64,000 nucleotides of DNA from Chitinophaga sp. GbtcB8 (GTDB lineage: Bacteria > Bacteroidota > Bacteroidia > Chitinophagales > Chitinophagaceae). The notes under the pieces are model-generated. The model was not told where the DNA came from. It saw nothing but the letters and a program-made list of their open reading frames with translations, and searched no databases. Position numbers and translations under genes: made by a program. Below are positions 25,615 to 35,514 of this stretch, piece after piece (position 1 is the stretch's first letter; each line of letters opens with the position of its first letter). The stretch spans positions 186,001-250,000 of the forward strand of contig NZ_JAGXJN010000002.1 in NCBI RefSeq assembly GCF_019091455.1, given 5' to 3'.

Positions 25615-27060
25615 TTAGTTTATACTCCTGAAGTAGTGCCGGGTTTTTTCCCATTCTGCATACAGGGTGGTATAATATTCCATGTCGGCAGGATAGGTCA
25701 CTTCTGTATAATCGTCCATCACTACCGGTACCTGCAATGCTTCATTGCAGATCAGCGCCCCGCCTATGGCAGATGACTGCTCATATTCTTTCCTGATCTG
25801 TACTTTTTTGCCGGTTAGATTGGCAATGAGCTGCCGCAATACACGGCTTTGTAATCCTCCTCCGCAGGCCCAGATATAATCGGGACGGTGGCCGGCCGTT
25901 GCTGCCAGGATCCGGTAGTTTTTAACAATAGAGCAGGCAATGTCGAGGATAGTAGCCCATACAAAGGATCCACGGGTAAGCAGATGCGATACCGGGGCCG
26001 GAAAAATGAAACCGCCGCGCGTAAGGGAAACTTCTTCATCTGCAAGCAGCGAGCCCAGAGAAGCCATGCAAAAAGTATGGGTGTTTTCTTCCAGCTCTTT
26101 TTCTATCACCTCATAATTTTCATTGGGATAAAAAATTTCCTTCAGCCGCTGGTAGTTCAGTCCTGTTACACCGGCATTGGCCTCAAATACAAAGCGGCCC
26201 GGTTCAATATCACGGCTGGTCCATGTTCTTTCTTCCGCATCAAGCGTATATGTTCCGGTTAACTTTACAATAGGAGTGGTGGTACCGGAAACAATTACTA
26301 CATCGTCTACCGCCGGGCGGGTGCTTTTAATGGCAAGCTGTGTATCGCCGCCGCCTGCTATTATCTTCACTGTTCCCGGAAGGCCCAGCTGCAGGGCCAC
26401 TTCCGGGAGGATGCTGCCGAGTATGGTGGCTGAATCCACCAGTGGTGGCAGTAAAGCTGCATCCAGTCCGAAAACATTGCATAGCTCCGGCGACCATTGC
26501 TTTTGCGCTACGTCGTACAGCAGCGTTTCCGATGCCTGGGAATGCTCATACCGCGCCACTCCGCTGAACATAAATTCGATCCAGTTGCTGATACTGAGAA
26601 ATGTGCTGCAACGCTGCCATATCTCCGGCTTCCGCTCCCGGATGCCCACCAGTTTCAGGGCGGAGAACAATGAGGTGGGATAACGCCCGGTGAGCTGGTA
26701 CACCCTGCTTTTATCGGCAATGATCTTTTCCCATTCACGGCCGCGATGGTCGATATTGGGTAACCCGGTCAGCGGCTCGCCGGAAGCTGAAAGCAATACA
26801 ATCCCTTCGCGCTGGCTGGTGGCAGTAACCGCTTTTACAGTACTGCGGGGGATACCCGCCAGCACCTGTGCAGCCAAACGTTGTACCTGTGACCACAGCT
26901 GCGCAGGCTCAAAATACAGCGCATCGGGATATAAGGAATCGTTGATATATACTATATCTTCCCGGGCAACGCCCAATACCTGTCCCTGTGGCGAGGCCGC
27001 AGCCACACGTACGTTCCCGGTGCCTATGTCCACAATAATGTAGGTGTCCTGTATGGTCAT
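25615..27060 (-). CDS. FGGY-family carbohydrate kinase, LsrK (AI-2 kinase)-like branch
   Basis: A 481-residue FGGY kinase. It begins 'YIIVDIGTGNVRVAAASPQGQ', and it has 'ATSQREGIVLLSASGEPL' and 'PNIDHRGREWEK', which correspond to the S-x-R-E-G-I-V-L segment of E. coli LsrK as I recall it. The catalytic Asp is in 'IAGGGDTQLAIKS' and the ATP-binding 'ACGGGLQSRVLRQLIANL' lies near the end. I infer that it belongs to the LsrK-like branch, whose members are often linked to D-2-hydroxyacid dehydrogenases, as here. An actual autoinducer-2 role would need an lsrB/lsrF-type context that is absent. It overlaps the dehydrogenase gene by 4 bases. Confidence 0.85.
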   Translation of the reverse strand: MTIQDTYIIVDIGTGNVRVAAASPQGQVLGVAREDIVYINDSLYPDALYFEPAQLWSQVQRLAAQVLAGIPRSTVKAVTATSQREGIVLLSASGEPLTGLPNIDHRGREWEKIIADKSRVYQLTGRYPTSLFSALKLVGIRERKPEIWQRCSTFLSISNWIEFMFSGVARYEHSQASETLLYDVAQKQWSPELCNVFGLDAALLPPLVDSATILGSILPEVALQLGLPGTVKIIAGGGDTQLAIKSTRPAVDDVVIVSGTTTPIVKLTGTYTLDAEERTWTSRDIEPGRFVFEANAGVTGLNYQRLKEIFYPNENYEVIEKELEENTHTFCMASLGSLLADEEVSLTRGGFIFPAPVSHLLTRGSFVWATILDIACSIVKNYRILAATAGHRPDYIWACGGGLQSRVLRQLIANLTGKKVQIRKEYEQSSAIGGALICNEALQVPVVMDDYTEVTYPADMEYYTTLYAEWEKTRHYFRSIN

Positions 27061-28061
27061 TGGAAATGAACTTTAAGTAGATCTTTGTTGGCTAATTCGG
27101 CAATGTGCCGGTTGGCTTGTGCATACCACTGCAGCAAGGCCCTGTTCATAATTTCAACGTGGTGATCTTCCACCTCGAAGGTAGCGCCTGCAATATGCGG
27201 TGTGGCAATTACCTGCGGAAGATCAATGATCCTGTAATCCAGCTCGTCCGGTGGTTCATGATCAAAAACATCTAAGATAGCACCCCGGATCAATTTATTT
27301 TCCAGTACTTCCAGCAGGTCTTTCTGCTGCACTACCGAGGCCCTGGCTGTGTTAATAAATATGGCGTCCTTTTTCATCATTTTCAGCAACCTGCTGTTGA
27401 TCATCCCTTTGGTTTCTGCGGTAACAGGCAGGTGGATGGATACAATATCACTGGTGGCAAACAGATCCTCCAGGGTTGTTTTGCGGTAGCTGCTGTTATA
27501 TTCTGCCACATAAGGATCAAAAAACTGGATAGGGCAGGGGTACTCTCTGACCAGTTTTGCGATCAGCTGCCCGATTGCGCCAAAACCCACCATACCAATG
27601 GTTTTGCCGGCCAGCTCATTGCCTTTGAAGTGCAGGTAGGAGTCGTGTGCACCTGCCTGCCAGTTGCGCCCCTTCAGCCAGTTCATTCCCGGGATGGTAT
27701 TGCGCAGCAGCATAATAACATTGGAAATAAACAATTCTGCTACGGCCTGCGCATTGCGCGCGGGTGTAAAAAATACGGGAATTCCCATTTCTGTAGCTTT
27801 ACTCACCGCTACATTGGAAGGTGTGCCGCGGCATACCCCTATAAATTGCAGTTGCGGATTTGCCGTGATCACCTTTTCGGTCACATGATCGTGTTCTGTA
27901 ATGAGCGCATTTGCCTGTGTATCCGACAGCATTTTCAGCAGCTCGTTTTCATTGTAGGCCCTTCCGTTAGGTTTCCATGACCGGTAAATAACTTCACCAA
28001 ACTGCCGTTGTAATGTTTCCAGGCCCGGCTCATGATAAGGGGCGGTGATTAAGATCTTCAT
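27057..28061 (-). CDS. D-isomer-specific 2-hydroxyacid dehydrogenase
   Basis: A 334-residue NAD(P)-dependent dehydrogenase. The Rossmann motif is 'IGMVGFGAIGQLIAKLV'; the catalytic arginine is in 'FINTARASVVQQKDLLE', the glutamate in 'DVFDHEPPDELD' and the histidine in 'ATPHIAGAT', matching the R-E-H set of the SerA/GhrB/LdhD superfamily. It interconverts a D-2-hydroxyacid and a 2-oxoacid, or in divergent members a related polyol derivative. The genes before and after it are 5 bases away and overlapping by 4 bases, so it is an integral pathway step. Confidence 0.9.
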   Translation of the reverse strand: MKILITAPYHEPGLETLQRQFGEVIYRSWKPNGRAYNENELLKMLSDTQANALITEHDHVTEKVITANPQLQFIGVCRGTPSNVAVSKATEMGIPVFFTPARNAQAVAELFISNVIMLLRNTIPGMNWLKGRNWQAGAHDSYLHFKGNELAGKTIGMVGFGAIGQLIAKLVREYPCPIQFFDPYVAEYNSSYRKTTLEDLFATSDIVSIHLPVTAETKGMINSRLLKMMKKDAIFINTARASVVQQKDLLEVLENKLIRGAILDVFDHEPPDELDYRIIDLPQVIATPHIAGATFEVEDHHVEIMNRALLQWYAQANRHIAELANKDLLKVHFQ

Positions 28062-28066
28062 GTGTA

Positions 28067-29350
28067 TTATAATTGTATGGTTTCCGTTTTATTGTTGTAA
28101 TGATGGACGGTTTTTGCATTGTCCGGCAATGTGATAAAGCGGGTGATCACCGCACTGATAAGATACAGTGCCGCCAGGATCCAGATAACACCGGCATTGC
28201 CCATGCTGCCTATAAATAATCCTACAATAGCAGGACCTACAAAAACGGGTAACCCGGCGCCCAGGTTCAGAATAGCCATGGCTGCACCCTTGTCTTTTTT
28301 CACGAGGGAAGGCACTAACGCCGACAGGGGTACGTAACCAGCCAGGCAGGCGCCCCACAATATGCCGGCTGCCATCACCATCCAGAAGCTGCCTTCCCAG
28401 ATCTGCGGGGCATAATAGAACAGCAGGGTGGTAGCCGCACATCCTACGCCGCCAAACCACATAATGGTATTACGCCATCCCATGCGGTCGCCCACAAAGC
28501 CAAAGATGAGGTTGAAGATGATGTTGGCGGTAAAGATGGTACCCCAGATCTGCAGCCACTGTGTGGTTTCATACCCATGTTCCGCCATGTACATGGGCAG
28601 GAACACCGGGGACGCAAATTGCGCTGTTGTATTAATGATCCGCACAATGCCGCCCAATAATACTTTGGGCTCTTCTTTCACAATGGTGAGCCCCTTGATC
28701 AGCTCTTTGACCTGCGAGGCGTCTGTGGTTTCTTTCTTAATGCTTCCCTTATTTAATACCAGCGCAAACAATGCGCCCAGCAGCGCCCAGAAAACAGAGG
28801 TCCACAAAGTATTGAGATGACCGAAACGAACAATGGCCCAGCTTGAATAATAGGCGCCAAGTACATTCAGTCCGCCGGTAAATACAAACCAGAACCAGCC
28901 CACTGCACGCCCCAGCTGCTGCTGCGGGCTACTGTAAGCAATCCATACAAGGAACGAGTAGGCAAATAACGGATAACCAAATCCACGCAATGCATAAAAA
29001 AGCAACATCAGCGGATAGTTCAGGTCCGGCATACCGTATCCTACAAACCCGATAGTGCCGAGAATATAGAGGACCAGGCCCGTGAACATGGTGCGTTTTA
29101 CCCCATAACCTTCCGCGAGTACGCCGGAAAACCAGGCGGATATGGCAATGGTGATGCCATAGACGGTAAACAGGGAGGCCGACTGTTGTACACTCATTCC
29201 ATGTGACACCAGGTATGGACTCAGCCAGCCCTGTTCAATGCCATCACCCATCATGAAGATCATAATGCCGATGTAGCCGAAAAGCAGCTGCGGGGGCAGT
29301 CCTGCTTTTTTAAAGAATGTTTCGTTTACTGTGGAATTGTTACCGGACAT
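28067..29350 (-). CDS. MFS transporter, polyol permease (RbtT/DalT/CsbX)-like
   Basis: A 427-residue 12-helix MFS protein. The start 'LFGYIGIMIFMMGDGIEQGWLSPYLVSHG' and the helix 2-3 loop 'FSGVLAEGYGVKRTMFTGLVLYILG', with 'LFYALRGFGYPLFAYSFLVWIAY' in the middle, are characteristic of the polyol permease group that carries ribitol, arabinitol and related alditols. It is the fourth... counting from the promoter, third gene of the operon, after SusC and SusD, so it is the likely inner-membrane step of the same uptake route. Confidence 0.8.
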   Translation of the reverse strand: MSGNNSTVNETFFKKAGLPPQLLFGYIGIMIFMMGDGIEQGWLSPYLVSHGMSVQQSASLFTVYGITIAISAWFSGVLAEGYGVKRTMFTGLVLYILGTIGFVGYGMPDLNYPLMLLFYALRGFGYPLFAYSFLVWIAYSSPQQQLGRAVGWFWFVFTGGLNVLGAYYSSWAIVRFGHLNTLWTSVFWALLGALFALVLNKGSIKKETTDASQVKELIKGLTIVKEEPKVLLGGIVRIINTTAQFASPVFLPMYMAEHGYETTQWLQIWGTIFTANIIFNLIFGFVGDRMGWRNTIMWFGGVGCAATTLLFYYAPQIWEGSFWMVMAAGILWGACLAGYVPLSALVPSLVKKDKGAAMAILNLGAGLPVFVGPAIVGLFIGSMGNAGVIWILAALYLISAVITRFITLPDNAKTVHHYNNKTETIQL

Positions 29351-29381
29351 ACGGTTGCTTATTTAAGGTTTTTCAGTTTTG

Positions 29382-31127
29382 TTAATTTGTCCATCCCGGG
29401 TTCTGCACTAAATTTCCATTTAAGATGATCTCGTTATATGGAATAGGATAAAAGTATTTATAGTCTTCGTATTTACGCGGCAGATTGCCGAACAGCTGCA
29501 ACTTACCGCTTGCGCCGTTGCTCAGCTTGAACTGTGTATTGTCTATCAGGAAATAATATACACCGGGTACTTTTGTTGCCGGGATCTTTTCTACAAAACA
29601 CACGTCCATTTTACCATCTTCATTCAGGTCCATCAGTGTATTCAGCGCAGGTACGTACATGCCATCATAGGGCATGGTGAGCAGGTTACCGAGGTGCCAG
29701 CGTTTCAGATCGTCATACCGGAAGCCTTCCAATGCCAGCTCAATACCTCTTTCCCTGCGTATTTCCAGCAGCACAGGATCATTTATGCCGGGGAAGTAAT
29801 TTTGCTGAAGATAGGGGTCTGCGGTTACCGGTAAGCTGGTGCCGGTAATGCCTGCACGCTGCCGCAGCGCTGCAATGGTGAGATTCCAGTCTTCCGCCGT
29901 AAAGTTGCCACGCTCCGCTTTGGCCTCTGCGTAATTGAGCAATACTTCGGCATATCTTATCAGCGGGAGGGAGTTGAAGTTTTCGGCTACGCCATCGGTG
30001 GCTTTCGCGTCTACCGCCAGTTTGATGGGCATATAACCCGTATAGGTATACGTAAAGTCGGGCGGCGCCATGGCGCCATCGCGGGTGTAGTTACCCATGC
30101 GGATACTCTGTTTCAGGCGCAGATCCCGGTTCTTCACTTCCTGTGCAAACGGGATGTTATCAAAACCCGCCTGCGCGGTAAAGGGAGTACCATCGGTGTT
30201 CAGGTAGGTGTTAATGAAAGTTTTGATGAAGCTGTAACGGCCGCCGTAAGTGGCGCTTGTCCAATACCAGTTGGCATCATTGAATACGCGCAGGCTTTTG
30301 TTATTTACAGCCGCCAGCAGCACTTCCGTGCTATTGGGTGTTTCATTGATGAAAAGGTTGCGGTAGTTCTGATCGGTGGCGCCGGCAGTAAGGAGCTTAT
30401 ACTGTTTTCCTTCGATCACCTGGTTGGCGGCATCAGCGGCTTTATCGAGCCAGTCGTTGGAGGTGCCGGTAAGATTCAGCTTGGGATGGTATTTACGGAT
30501 AGTGCCTTCAAAGAGGCAAACCCTTGATTTAAATGCCAGGGCTACCCACCGGGTGATCTGTGAAGCTCCATTATCCTTTGTATTACGGATATGGCTGCAC
30601 GCATAATCGAGGTCGGCAAGCACATTGTCCATTACCAGCGTGCGGGGATCGCGGCCTTTATAAAGATCGGGATCATCTGCTGCCAGGCTTTTATCGTACC
30701 AGGGCACATCCCCGAACTGCTTTACCTTATTGAAGTAAAACCAGGCGCGGAAAAAACGGGCAAGACCCGTGTAGTGTTCCTTCGCCTCGTCCGTAATCTT
30801 TGCGTTGCCGGCATGTTCCAGGAAGTAGTTGATCTTGCGTAATGCGCTCCAGCTCCAGCCAGTGGCCTCTGTAGGGCCAAAGGTGCCATAAATATAGTTG
30901 GAGAGGGTTCTGCCCACGAGGTAATCACTCAGGGCATCACCGCGTACAATGTCGCTGCCGTCGGGCAGATCCAGGTAAAGGGAATTGGCGTACAGCTGCA
31001 GGTCCTTTTCTGTATTAAAGGCATTTTCAGGCGATAGCTTATCAAAGGGTTTCAGGTCCAGATCACGGTTACATGCACTCATGATCAACATTCCGGCAAC
31101 CAGGAAGAGAGTATATTTCATGATCAT
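29382..31127 (-). CDS. SusD/RagB-family surface lipoprotein
   Basis: A 581-residue lipoprotein starting at 31127 (an ATG two codons later is equally good), with lipobox ..LIMSAC and the SusD start 'NRDLDLKPFDKLSPENAF'. The helical core is seen in 'YTGLARFFRAWFYFNKVKQFGDVPW' and 'LPLIRYAEVLLNYAEAKAERG', and the C-terminus ends 'YPIPYNEIILNGNLVQNPGW'. It directly follows the SusC frame (1 base between) and should bind the substrate of this operon at the surface. Confidence 0.94.
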   Translation of the reverse strand: MIMKYTLFLVAGMLIMSACNRDLDLKPFDKLSPENAFNTEKDLQLYANSLYLDLPDGSDIVRGDALSDYLVGRTLSNYIYGTFGPTEATGWSWSALRKINYFLEHAGNAKITDEAKEHYTGLARFFRAWFYFNKVKQFGDVPWYDKSLAADDPDLYKGRDPRTLVMDNVLADLDYACSHIRNTKDNGASQITRWVALAFKSRVCLFEGTIRKYHPKLNLTGTSNDWLDKAADAANQVIEGKQYKLLTAGATDQNYRNLFINETPNSTEVLLAAVNNKSLRVFNDANWYWTSATYGGRYSFIKTFINTYLNTDGTPFTAQAGFDNIPFAQEVKNRDLRLKQSIRMGNYTRDGAMAPPDFTYTYTGYMPIKLAVDAKATDGVAENFNSLPLIRYAEVLLNYAEAKAERGNFTAEDWNLTIAALRQRAGITGTSLPVTADPYLQQNYFPGINDPVLLEIRRERGIELALEGFRYDDLKRWHLGNLLTMPYDGMYVPALNTLMDLNEDGKMDVCFVEKIPATKVPGVYYFLIDNTQFKLSNGASGKLQLFGNLPRKYEDYKYFYPIPYNEIILNGNLVQNPGWTN

Positions 31128-31128
31128 T

Positions 31129-34100
31129 TTATTTGAATGTTACATTGATCCCTATGGTGTAGGTTTTCAGCATGGGATAACTCATCCCGTTCCCGGCGCC
31201 GTCATTGAGCTCAGGATCTGAGCCTTCAATTACTTCCGGGTCCATCGTTTTCACATATTTATACATCGGGCTCCAGGTCCATAGGTTTTGCCCGGTTACA
31301 TAAATGCGTGCATTAGCCATGCCTGCTTTGTTCACCAGCGATGCCGGCAGGTTGTAACCCAGGGTAATGTTTTTGAGACGCAGGTAAGCCGCGTTCTGCA
31401 AATATTTAGATTGTGTTACCTGCAGCTCAGCGCGGGAGTTAAGGGCAGTATAACCGCGCATACGCGGGAAGTATGCGTCGGGGTTTTCTTCAGACCATAT
31501 ATTGTTCATCACATCAACCGGCTGCCAGCTATAGGGCCGGTTGTAGGCGCCCCAGAACAGCGAGTTGTCGGCCCCTGGCCAGAAGTCCCTTTTACCAATG
31601 CCCTGGAAGAAAAAGGAAACGAAAATATTATTCCAGTCCATGTTGCCGTTAAAGCCATACATATACCGCGGAGAGCTGTTGCCGATCACGGTTTTATCAC
31701 CCGGATCGGAGAGTGATCCGGCGCCTTCATTGATCTTTTTGTCGTTGTTGAGATCTTTGAACTTGATATCGCCCGGGAGTATTTTGTTAGCGGCTGATAC
31801 GCGGATAAAACTCTGGTCGATGCCGCGGGTATCTATTTCGTGCTGGTCTTTGAAATATCCGTCGTTCACAAATCCCCAGATATCGCCGATCTGCATGCCT
31901 TCATAGTAGGTGTTGATGAGCCCAAGCGGATTATTGAAACGGGTGATCACACTTTTATTATCTGACAGCACTAAACGGACGTCGTAGCTAAAAGGCTTGC
32001 TGCCATTGGTTTTATTCCTCCACCCGATAGAAACTTCCCATCCTTTTGTTTCCAGGTCGGCGTAGTTGCCTTTGGGTTCGGTAGCGCCGAATACGCCGGG
32101 AAGCGGCAATCCATCGGTAAACATATTTTTTGTTTTACGCGTGTACCAGTCGGCGGTGAGGGTGAGCCGGTTGTTCAGTAAAGCAAGATCGGTCCCGATA
32201 TTCAGCGTAGTGGCTTTTTCCCAGGTAAGGCCATTCGGAATTACGTTGGGTTGCTGGGTATAGTCTGGCCGGATACCGTTCAGGATACGGCCCATTTGTG
32301 TTACGCTCATGGTTTCCAGGAACTGGTAAGGGGAGATGTTACCATTTCCCAGCGTGCCGTAAGAAGCTCTCAGCTTCATATCGGATACCGCTTTGTAAGG
32401 AATGGTCCAGAACTTTTCTTTTGATATCCTCCATCCGGCAGAAGCAGAAGGGAAGAAACCCCATTGTTGCGTTTGCGGGAATTTGGAAGTACCGTCCTAC
32501 GGGCCGTTCACTTCCAGCAGGTAGCGTTCATCAAAGTTGTAGTTTACACGGAAGAAACCGCCCAGGGTACGCCATTCGTTACCGCCGCCTCTCATCGTGA
32601 AATTAAGTCCGTTGGTAAGCGAAAAATCGGGCAGCTCGTTGTTGATGATACCATCCCGCTGGATGTACCTGCTTTTCAGCAGGGAATTTTCGTAGTTGTA
32701 ACCGGCCATTACCTTGAAGTAATGTTTGCGGTAAGTATGTTCGTAGTCGGCGTAAAAGTTGGCCGCGAGATAATTGGTTTTATCATCATCTTCGTTCAGC
32801 TTACTTTCACCGCGTTCCAGCCTTACATCAGGTTTTTTGCTGTAGGGAACGGGTGTGTATATACGTGTTTCCACATCGTTGAGCCGCCAGAAGGTCAGGT
32901 CACCGTTTACATGCACTTTGTTTTTAAAGAAGGTGGCGGTAAAGCGGGACGTGTTGCGGATCTGCGTGCGGGTTAATTCTGATTGGTTATTGCCCGAAAT
33001 AAAGCTGCCGAATACAATAGAAGCATTTTCGGTAAGGGTGCCATCCGGGTTGCGGAGCATGGCAATAGGAAAGGCTTCATCGGAGATCCTTCTCCATACA
33101 GGCGTATTGCTGGGATGGTTTAGTATCGGGTAAAAATAATTTGTTTGTGTAAAGCTCAGGTCATTTTCCACCTTCAGCCACGATAACGCCTGTACGGAGC
33201 CGCGTGCCCGCAGGTTATAGGTTTTAAAGTCGTCTGGATTATAACGGAAAATGCCATCCTGCGACATATAGCGGCCGGAGAGGTAGTAACTTACATTTTT
33301 GCTGCTGCCGGAAAGACTGAGATTGTGTTCCATAGATGGAGTGTTATCTGCATACAGCTCTTTCAGCCAGTCGGTGTTGCCGTAGTAAACATATTCACCG
33401 GTAGTGGGATTGATGTCTGTTTTGGGCAGGGAAGGATCATCGTTCCTGCGTTTCAGCTCATCGAGGTAGTCTAACGAGAACGGGAATACGGAGTTTGCTT
33501 TTTGCGGATGGGAGGCATAGTCGTTCCAGGAAGTGAATGCGTCATCGAAGTTTTTGGCCCATTCGTAACCGTTCGTCACCATTTTTGGTCTGATGGTGTG
33601 TTTGTTGATTGAATAGCTGGCAGAGTAGTTGAGCGTGGTTTTGTCTTTAGCCGGACTTTTGGTGGTGATCAGGATAACCCCGAACGTTCCCCTGGAACCG
33701 TAGATAGCAGCAGCGGCGGCATCTTTCAGCACCGTTACGCTTTCTATGTCGTTGGGATTGAGCAGGGATGGTTCACCCGGTACGCCATCAATGAGGACCA
33801 GGGCGCTGCCGCCTGCGCCGATAGAGGTGGTGCCGCGTACATTATAGGTAGCGCTGCGGGTAGGTTTACCATCCGTCATGCGGATGTTGAGGTTAGGAAT
33901 AACACCCTGCAAACCGCGGGTGACGCTGGTGAGCGGCCTGTTTTGAAATACCTCGCTGCCTACCTGGTCAACTGCGCCGGTGAGGTTTACTTTCTTTTGT
34001 GTACCATAACCTACTACTACCAGGTCCTGCAATTGTTTAGCGGAAGGAATGAGCTGAAGATCGATGGTATTGCGGTTGCCAACAGGGAGTTCCTGCGGTG

Positions 34101-34359
34101 TGTAGCCCACAAAGGAAAAAACGAGGATGGATTCATTACCGGGTACCGCTAATTGGTAGCGGCCTTCTGTGTTGGTGGTAACGCCGGTGTTGCTGCCTTT
34201 AACCCTTACATTCACGCCAATGAGTATTTCTCCTTTATCATTGGTAACCAGGCCCCGTACATTCCGGATTGTTTGGCCGGATGATGCAGACGGCCATGCA
34301 AGCAGCAGGAAACAAAGTATGTACAGTTTGTACACAACAGTGCAGCTTAAGTGATTCAT
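31129..34359 (-). pseudogene. SusC-family TonB-dependent transporter interrupted by an in-frame stop
   Basis: A full-length SusC frame of 1077 codons: signal peptide, carboxypeptidase-regulatory-like domain (RGLVTNDKGEILIGVNVRVKG), plug ('VVVGYGTQKKVNLTGAVDQV', 'VTVLKDAAAAAIYGSRGTFGVILITTK'), and barrel ending 'YTIGINVTFK'. Codon 621 (32497-32499 on the minus strand) is TAG. The two parts, 34359-32497 and 32496-31129, are in the same frame with no other stop. The stop falls in the conserved barrel motif NGRYDGTSKF, read here as N-G-P-stop-D-G-T-S-K-F, which takes at least two base changes from the usual R-Y codons. It may be a real inactivation, an assembly error, or suppression. The rest of the operon downstream looks intact, which argues for checking the base calls. 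Confidence 0.85.
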
Positions 34360-34721
34360 AACTGGATTGTTTTGTTTTGGTTGACCCTTTTTTCTATAAC
34401 ATGAAATTGTTTGTTGTTATCCGTTGACCTTTTATTCTTCTGATGTTTTCCGGATCTGTGGAATTCAATTAATGTTGGAACATACGGGTGCGCATCGTTG
34501 TTACAGTAAAATTAAACAAAATTAAATTAAATTAAAGTAAATGTAAGTAAACAATTTAATATTTTTAAATATTTTTTAACTTTATGAAATTGGGCTCTTT
34601 TGATACTATTACAGATTATAGCTACTTATAGTGGCTGTTTTATGGGAAACGATGGGGTCTTGACTAATAATTTTATATTTGATGAAAGAAATTTAAACAT
34701 AAAGAAGAAATTCAACCTTTC
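34360..34721. promoter_or_regulatory. Divergent promoter region of DeoR regulator and SusC operon
   Basis: The 362-base gap between divergent susC and deoR contains no gene. At 34508-34552 there is an AT-rich array in which AAATTAA recurs four times in direct orientation, a plausible DeoR-type operator because that family often uses direct repeats. At 34674-34681 TATATTTG matches the Bacteroidota -7 element TAnnTTTG and lies 41 bases before the deoR ATG. Confidence 0.5.
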
Positions 34722-35486
34722 ATGAATATTACAGACCGACATCAGCTCATTTTGCAGAAATTACAGGAGAATGGGAAAGTGGATATCCAGGAACTGAGTG
34801 ATGCCCTGCAGGTGTCCGGAGTTACTATCCGGAAAGACCTTAAGCTGCTGGAAGAGAAAAAGTTGCTGTACCGGACCAAAGGTGGCGGGTCCACACAAAA
34901 CCCTTACACGGTAGAGCGGCCGATCAACGAAAAAGAATTTATTAAAACCGAAGAGAAGAAAAAGATTGCCAAAGCAGCGGAAACGCTGATTGGTATGAAT
35001 GATTCTATTATAATTGGTTCGGGCACCACCGCTTTTGAGCTGACCCGCTACCTGCATCCGTCCAAACACCTGACCGTGATCACACCAGCCCTGAAAGTGG
35101 CGCTGGAACTTTGTAACCGTCCGTTTGTAGATGTATTGCAGATCGGTGGCCTCATTCACCAGACATCTTCTTCCGCCGCCGGTTCCTTCGCAGAACGCCT
35201 GCTGGACGATATTTCCTGCGGGGTGTTATTCATAGGGGTAGATGGCATCGATATGGAATTCGGGCTTTCTATTACCAACCTCGCAGAGGCGAGCCTTAAT
35301 ATGAAAATGATCAACCTCGCACAAACCGTGGTGATCATGGCTGACAGTTCCAAATTCAACCGTCGCGGTATAGGCCGTATCTGCAGCCTGGAACAGGTGG
35401 ACTATATTATTACAGATAACCTCGTAGCTGCAGACACCGTGAAAATACTGAAGGAACATGGCGTGAAAGTTATCATTGCGGAGTGA
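34722..35486 (+). CDS. DeoR/GlpR-family transcriptional regulator
   Basis: A 254-residue regulator with an N-terminal winged helix ('DIQELSDALQVSGVTIRKDLKLLEEKKLLYRTKGGGS') and a C-terminal isomerase-like sensor domain ('MNDSIIIGSGTTAFELTRYL' and 'VLFIGVDGIDMEFGLSITNLAEASLNMKMI'). Such repressors bind a phosphorylated sugar made by the pathway and release DNA. It is divergent from the eight-gene operon at 34359 and is its obvious regulator; phosphorylated product of the two FGGY kinases is a likely effector. Confidence 0.93.
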   Translation: MNITDRHQLILQKLQENGKVDIQELSDALQVSGVTIRKDLKLLEEKKLLYRTKGGGSTQNPYTVERPINEKEFIKTEEKKKIAKAAETLIGMNDSIIIGSGTTAFELTRYLHPSKHLTVITPALKVALELCNRPFVDVLQIGGLIHQTSSSAAGSFAERLLDDISCGVLFIGVDGIDMEFGLSITNLAEASLNMKMINLAQTVVIMADSSKFNRRGIGRICSLEQVDYIITDNLVAADTVKILKEHGVKVIIAE

Positions 35487-35514
35487 TAATAATAGTCTTC
35501 TTTATTTTGTATCG

